16,739 bases of DNA, taken from contig CACZPD010000146.1 in assembly GCA_902782955.1 (NCBI GenBank), positions 1-16,739 of the forward strand, in the 5' to 3' direction. This stretch comes from an uncultured Erysipelotrichaceae bacterium. GTDB taxonomy: Bacteria > Bacillota_I > Bacilli_A > Erysipelotrichales > Erysipelotrichaceae. Of this stretch, positions 13,776 to 16,739 are shown one piece after another. How positions within the stretch are numbered: the stretch's first letter is position 1; each line of letters opens with the position of its first letter. A program made the translations under genes and the position numbers. Under the pieces are notes generated by a model. That model was given only the letters and a program-made list of their open reading frames with translations, was not told where the DNA came from and made no database searches.

Positions 13776-14921
13776 CTATTCGTGCGGGTGCGCACTCAGA
13801 AATTCTGAGAGACCGGGAACGAATTTTGTCTTTCTGCCCAGACCTTTCCGGAATATATAAGAAGTACCGTCATATTCATCATAATCCGGAAAAGCAGCGG
13901 TCAGTATCTCTTCCGATTCTCCTTCATTCGGAATAATATAGTCGATCTTGATATCGCCTTCCCGGATCCCTACCGATGCGTATAACAGATCAACATCTGT
14001 CTGCCGGGCAGCTTCCGGCATAGCCTGCTTCATCTTTTCCGCCATCTTTCTGGAATCATCTTCGTTTGTCACACTGATCAGCCCGATACCGTAAGTGATA
14101 CTGCCGGTCTCATATTCTTTATAATCGGAAAAGAATATCTCTTCATTTGACATACCGTCATAGGACAGTCTTTTTTCATCCAGTTCCCTGCTCAATGCCT
14201 CAAGATCTTCAATACCGGCAATTTCCGCAAGTGCAGGGACTGCCTGCCTGTCCGCTTCTGTCACCGTACTGCCGGTCAGGTTAACGGTATCAGAAAGGAC
14301 AGCCCCAAGCAGCAGATATGCAGTGGAAGGATCCATATCAACCCCGTAATTCATATAATCCAGCCAGACGATCGTAGCCGTTGCACCGATCGGTTTTGCT
14401 TCATAAACGATCTGATGCCCTGTGGCTATGTTTCCGATTCCGTGATGATCCAGGACACCGACAATATGCGCGTCTTCCATTCCGTCAACTGCCTGTGCAT
14501 ATTCACTATGATCTACCAGAAAAATATTTTCTCCGGATGCATCGATCAGTTCTTCCGGGATTTCAACGCCCGCCTTTTCAAGGAGATAGATTGTTTCATT
14601 GTTGGGTTTGCCGGATACCATAGGTATTGCATCATACCCAAGCTGATTCAGCAGCCGTGCATATGCGATCGCTGTGCAGACGGTATCGGAATCAGGTGAT
14701 TTATGTCCGATTACATAGATCGGTCCATCTGCCTTCCCGAGATTTTCGATACTTTGGCGGTTCAGTTTCTGCAATGTCTCCAGTTGTTCCTTATGATCTT
14801 CTGAAATCTCTGCTTCAGCAGGATTTCTTTTTACTGCAGCAGATCCTGCCCAGAAGGAAAGACCGGCGACCAAAACCATGGAGAGTAAATAAATGACATA
14901 TTTCTGTGTATTCTTTTTCAT
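13776..14921 (-). CDS. Family II (Mn-dependent) inorganic pyrophosphatase with an N-terminal membrane/signal segment
   Basis: Hydrolyses pyrophosphate to two phosphates. The DHH-family motifs are complete, numbered from ATG 14921: GHKSPDSD (H73, D77, D79), LVDHSE (D137, H138), LDHHGIGN (D158, H159, H160) and SDTVNL (D211). The DHHA2 C-terminal domain keeps the substrate-binding Arg-Lys (GRKTKFVPGL, about 362-371). Unlike the usual ~310-residue cytosolic enzyme, it has 381 residues with a lysine start, a hydrophobic stretch (about 8-26) and a charged linker to about 63. This suggests membrane anchoring or export; AGS-A is a possible cleavage point. The start is ATG 14921 because GGAGGGG is just upstream. 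It faces a lipoprotein phosphatase gene divergently. Manganese dependence is known for the family, not tested here. Confidence 0.88.
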   Translation of the reverse strand: MKKNTQKYVIYLLSMVLVAGLSFWAGSAAVKRNPAEAEISEDHKEQLETLQKLNRQSIENLGKADGPIYVIGHKSPDSDTVCTAIAYARLLNQLGYDAIPMVSGKPNNETIYLLEKAGVEIPEELIDASGENIFLVDHSEYAQAVDGMEDAHIVGVLDHHGIGNIATGHQIVYEAKPIGATATIVWLDYMNYGVDMDPSTAYLLLGAVLSDTVNLTGSTVTEADRQAVPALAEIAGIEDLEALSRELDEKRLSYDGMSNEEIFFSDYKEYETGSITYGIGLISVTNEDDSRKMAEKMKQAMPEAARQTDVDLLYASVGIREGDIKIDYIIPNEGESEEILTAAFPDYDEYDGTSYIFRKGLGRKTKFVPGLSEFLSAHPHE

Positions 14922-14939
14922 AACCCCTCCTGTATCCCG

Positions 14940-14965
14940 AATCATATCAACGAGATAATCATATC
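14940..14965. repeat. Direct repeat AATCATATC x2 upstream of the pyrophosphatase gene
   Basis: Two identical 9-bp copies, 14940-14948 and 14957-14965, spaced 17 bases centre to centre, lie just before the pyrophosphatase ribosome binding site. They may be regulator half-sites, or a chance repeat in AT-rich DNA. Confidence 0.35.
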
Positions 14966-14988
14966 ATTATTCAGAGGCGTCCTTTTCG

Positions 14989-15017
14989 GACAAAAACAGA
15001 TTTTCTGTTTTTTTGTC
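14989..15017. terminator. Symmetric hairpin with T-runs in the divergent region
   Basis: GACAAAAACAGA (14989-15000) pairs with TCTGTTTTTTTGTC (15004-15017) across a short loop, with two unpaired T. Both strands carry T-runs, so it could terminate either way. It sits between two divergent genes, where it may insulate them or attenuate one leader. Confidence 0.5.
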
Positions 15018-15059
15018 TATTAAGATTTCCCCGTCATCCATCATTCGATCAATGGCGCA

Positions 15060-15065
15060 GTATAA
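15060..15065 (+). promoter_or_regulatory. Probable -10 element for the lipoprotein phosphatase gene
   Basis: A consensus TATAAT gives a predicted RNA start near 15072 and a leader of about 30 bases to ATG 15104. No clear -35 is seen at 17 bases. No Shine-Dalgarno is visible before ATG 15104. Confidence 0.5.
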
Positions 15066-15103
15066 TCATGGCATACAGCGCACGATTCCATTACAATGCA
15101 TAT

Positions 15104-16285
15104 ATGAAAAAAATATGGATCTTATTTCTGGCACTGTGCCTGCTGTCATGTACGGCACAGCCTTCCGAAAAAGAAACAATACGTTATCAGGCTCCCGATT
15201 TCACCGCTGCAGTAATCAGCGATCTTCATTATACGTCTTCCCCTTCAGTGTTCAACAGTGTCGTACCGCTTGAACCGGTCGTGCCGGAAGTTACAGATGC
15301 ACTGATCGAACATGTCATTGCAGAGAAACCGGATGCTTTCATCATGACCGGAGATAATACAGGCAGCGGTGAAGAAAAAGATGTAAAGGAGCTTTCGCAA
15401 AAACTTCAGAAACTCAGGGAAGCAGGAATTGAAGTGATCATTACGACAGGCAATCACGACTATAGCCAGGGCGACATCAGCGTGAAAGCATGGGAACGAT
15501 ATATCATGCCTATGCTGAATATAAATGAACAGGATCCTGATTCACACTCATATATGACCGAAAACAACCATGTAATGATCCTTGCCATGGATGATTCCCA
15601 TCCCGGTGAAACCATCGGATACTTCAGTGATGTTACCATGCAATGGCTGAAGAAACAGTTGGAAACAGCAAAATCAAAAGAATTACATGTTCTCTTTCTT
15701 TCCCATCACAATATCCTGAGCGGGAGAATCTCACCGATGTACAGCAGTTATCTGATCCGGAACGAAGATCTTGCGGCATTACTTAAAACATATAATGTAC
15801 AGCTATGCATGACCGGTCATCAGCATAACCAGGCAGTCTGGCATAAAGATGATATGTATGAAATACTGAGCGGCATGCCGTTGCAGTCTGCCCGCACCTT
15901 TGGATGGCTCACGATGGATGAAAAAGGTGTCAGCTATCATACGAAAGAAATCGATCTGAAAACATACGGCGCACCCGGCATATATGAAAAAGCAATGGAC
16001 CTGATCGAACGACAGTCGTCATCTTTCTTCTCTTCATTTGAGGAACTTTGCAATAAAAAGAACCTCTCTGCCGAAGAAACTGAAAAGGTTCTGAATCTGA
16101 TGAAATGGTTCTTTGCCTCCGCCGATCAGGGAATACTCGCAGAAGACGCCGAGGCGATCATGCACCATCCGGGTTATAAACTCATGATGTCCGTACTGCG
16201 TGATACGAACTATGGTCCGTGGATCGAAGAACTGCTGAAGAATCCCCCGGCTGACGCATCTGAACTATCATTTGAATGGGAATAA
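15104..16285 (+). CDS. Calcineurin-type metallophosphoesterase lipoprotein
   Basis: A dinuclear-metal phosphatase or phosphodiesterase anchored on the outer face of the membrane. Numbered from ATG 15104, it has 393 residues. It begins with a signal peptide (MKKIWILFLALCLLSC) whose Cys16 fits a lipobox. The metallophosphoesterase ligands are all present: ISDLH (D40, H42), TGDN (D84, N85), TGNHD (N117, H118), LSHHN (H201/H202) and TGHQH (H239, H241). After residue 265 the sequence is a helical C-terminal extension rich in Glu and Lys. The start was chosen for the signal peptide; an upstream in-frame ATG at 15068 would add 12 residues and spoil it. No Shine-Dalgarno is visible, which is unusual here. 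The substrate is unknown. It lies divergent to the anchored pyrophosphatase, suggesting a shared phosphate-related role. The stop lies in its terminator stem. Confidence 0.87.
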   Translation: MKKIWILFLALCLLSCTAQPSEKETIRYQAPDFTAAVISDLHYTSSPSVFNSVVPLEPVVPEVTDALIEHVIAEKPDAFIMTGDNTGSGEEKDVKELSQKLQKLREAGIEVIITTGNHDYSQGDISVKAWERYIMPMLNINEQDPDSHSYMTENNHVMILAMDDSHPGETIGYFSDVTMQWLKKQLETAKSKELHVLFLSHHNILSGRISPMYSSYLIRNEDLAALLKTYNVQLCMTGHQHNQAVWHKDDMYEILSGMPLQSARTFGWLTMDEKGVSYHTKEIDLKTYGAPGIYEKAMDLIERQSSSFFSSFEELCNKKNLSAEETEKVLNLMKWFFASADQGILAEDAEAIMHHPGYKLMMSVLRDTNYGPWIEELLKNPPADASELSFEWE

Positions 16286-16322
16286 CATGATCCGGAATGT
16301 TCATGTTATTTCTTTTTGTTTT
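16281..16322 (+). terminator. Intrinsic terminator after the lipoprotein phosphatase gene
   Basis: AATAACATGA (16281-16290) pairs perfectly with TCATGTTATT (16301-16310), followed by TCTTTTTGTTTT. The TAA of the phosphatase lies in the first arm, and the second arm covers the stop of the convergent EamA gene. The minus strand lacks a T-run, so it serves rightward transcription only. Confidence 0.85.
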
Positions 16323-16739
16323 ACCGCTTCCTTAAAGTTGTAATAGAAAATCCCGCACAGTACAACAGCTGCCCCGATCAGAGACAGTTTTCCAAGTTTC
16401 TCCCCATAAAAAATCGCAACCAGTACAGGGTTGAGGATCGGTTCCAGCGCGTTGATGATGGAAGCAGTCAGCGGATCGATATACTTTGTGCCGGTCGTGA
16501 AAAATATATAGGCAAGACCGACCTGCACGGCGCCGAGGAAAAAGACGGACAGCAGAACCGGCATGGTGAAATCCGTTTCCCTCAGGACCAGCGGTGAAAG
16601 GAAGATCCCGCACAGCAGCTGGCCGAAAAAGACCGAAGAAAGCGCATCCCCCTTTTCAAAACTGTTCAGCATGAATACGCCGGCATAAAAGATACCGGAA
16701 AGCAGCGCGATCAGATCACCGAGCCATTTGCCGGTAGAA
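16301..16739 (-). CDS. EamA family (drug/metabolite superfamily) transporter, 5' end outside the window
   Basis: A multi-pass inner-membrane exporter, of which the last 146 codons are visible; the open frame runs off the right edge. This is the second EamA repeat: WLGDLIALLSGIFYAGVFML, a loop with EKGD, a helix GQLLCGIFLSPLVL, then VQVGLAYIFFTTGTKYIDPL, the family-typical ASIINALEPILNPVLVAIFYGE, and a final helix SLIGAAVVLCGIFYY before a basic tail. The motif of a helix ending in EP-hydrophobic-P and then GE is highly typical of EamA proteins. Substrate is unknown; family members export amino acids, nucleobases or drugs. It is convergent with the phosphatase gene, and their 3' ends share the terminator region. 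An in-frame ATG at 16672 is internal and not the true start. Confidence 0.9.
   Translation of the reverse strand, partial: STGKWLGDLIALLSGIFYAGVFMLNSFEKGDALSSVFFGQLLCGIFLSPLVLRETDFTMPVLLSVFFLGAVQVGLAYIFFTTGTKYIDPLTASIINALEPILNPVLVAIFYGEKLGKLSLIGAAVVLCGIFYYNFKEAVKQKEIT

Overview
The window looks like chromosomal DNA of a low-to-mid GC member of the Bacillota, probably an anaerobic gut or rumen lineage (Erysipelotrichia- or Clostridia-like). The grounds are AGGAGG-type ribosome binding sites on most genes, many short hairpin-plus-T-run terminators, and the families present (VanZ, family II pyrophosphatase, GH31, DUF5605-type hydrolase, CbrC). The lineage is inference. TAA, TAG and TGA are all used as stops, so no code reassignment is indicated.

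Layout from left to right. Positions 76-978 (-) hold a cysteine synthase. Divergent from it, 1258-3252 (+) is a GH31 glycosidase broken by one in-frame TAA at 1300-1302. Positions 3443-3648 are a scar in which the start of a DmsB-like iron-sulfur subunit is joined to the tail of a D-2-hydroxyacid dehydrogenase. A near-consensus promoter then drives a VanZ-VOC fusion (3792-4877) and a GNAT acetyltransferase (4908-5384). A bidirectional terminator separates these from a leftward operon: DUF5605-type glycoside hydrolase (5982-7514), VOC protein (5585-5932) and a 32-residue membrane ORF resembling the first helix of an AEC transporter (5473-5571).

Positions 7515-7900 hold no gene but several palindromes. 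Positions 7901-8311 contain two opposed 3' gene remnants, an amidohydrolase tail (-) and an alpha/beta-hydrolase tail (+). Next is a leftward two-gene operon, UDP-glucuronate 4-epimerase (9593-10663) and UDP-glucose 6-dehydrogenase (8330-9568), which together would make UDP-galacturonate from UDP-glucose. Its AT-rich leader has an inverted repeat over a possible -10 element and a terminator-like hairpin.

Rightward genes follow: a CbrC-family protein (11123-11644), an unrecognised conserved-looking protein (11667-12323), and a membrane protein with two zinc ribbons and a possible Tim44-like domain (12438-13652). The right end has a leftward family II pyrophosphatase with an N-terminal membrane/signal segment (13776-14921), a divergent lipoprotein metallophosphatase (15104-16285), and the 3' part of an EamA-type transporter (16301 to the right edge).

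Two themes stand out. First, five genes are damaged within about 7 kb (nonsense codon, deletion chimera, 5' stub, two 3' tails), which suggests ongoing gene loss in an accessory carbohydrate/redox region. Second, a probably surface-located pyrophosphatase is paired head-to-head with a probably surface-located phosphatase, suggesting an extracytoplasmic phosphate-handling module. I see no CRISPR array, rRNA, tRNA, transposase or obvious defence system.
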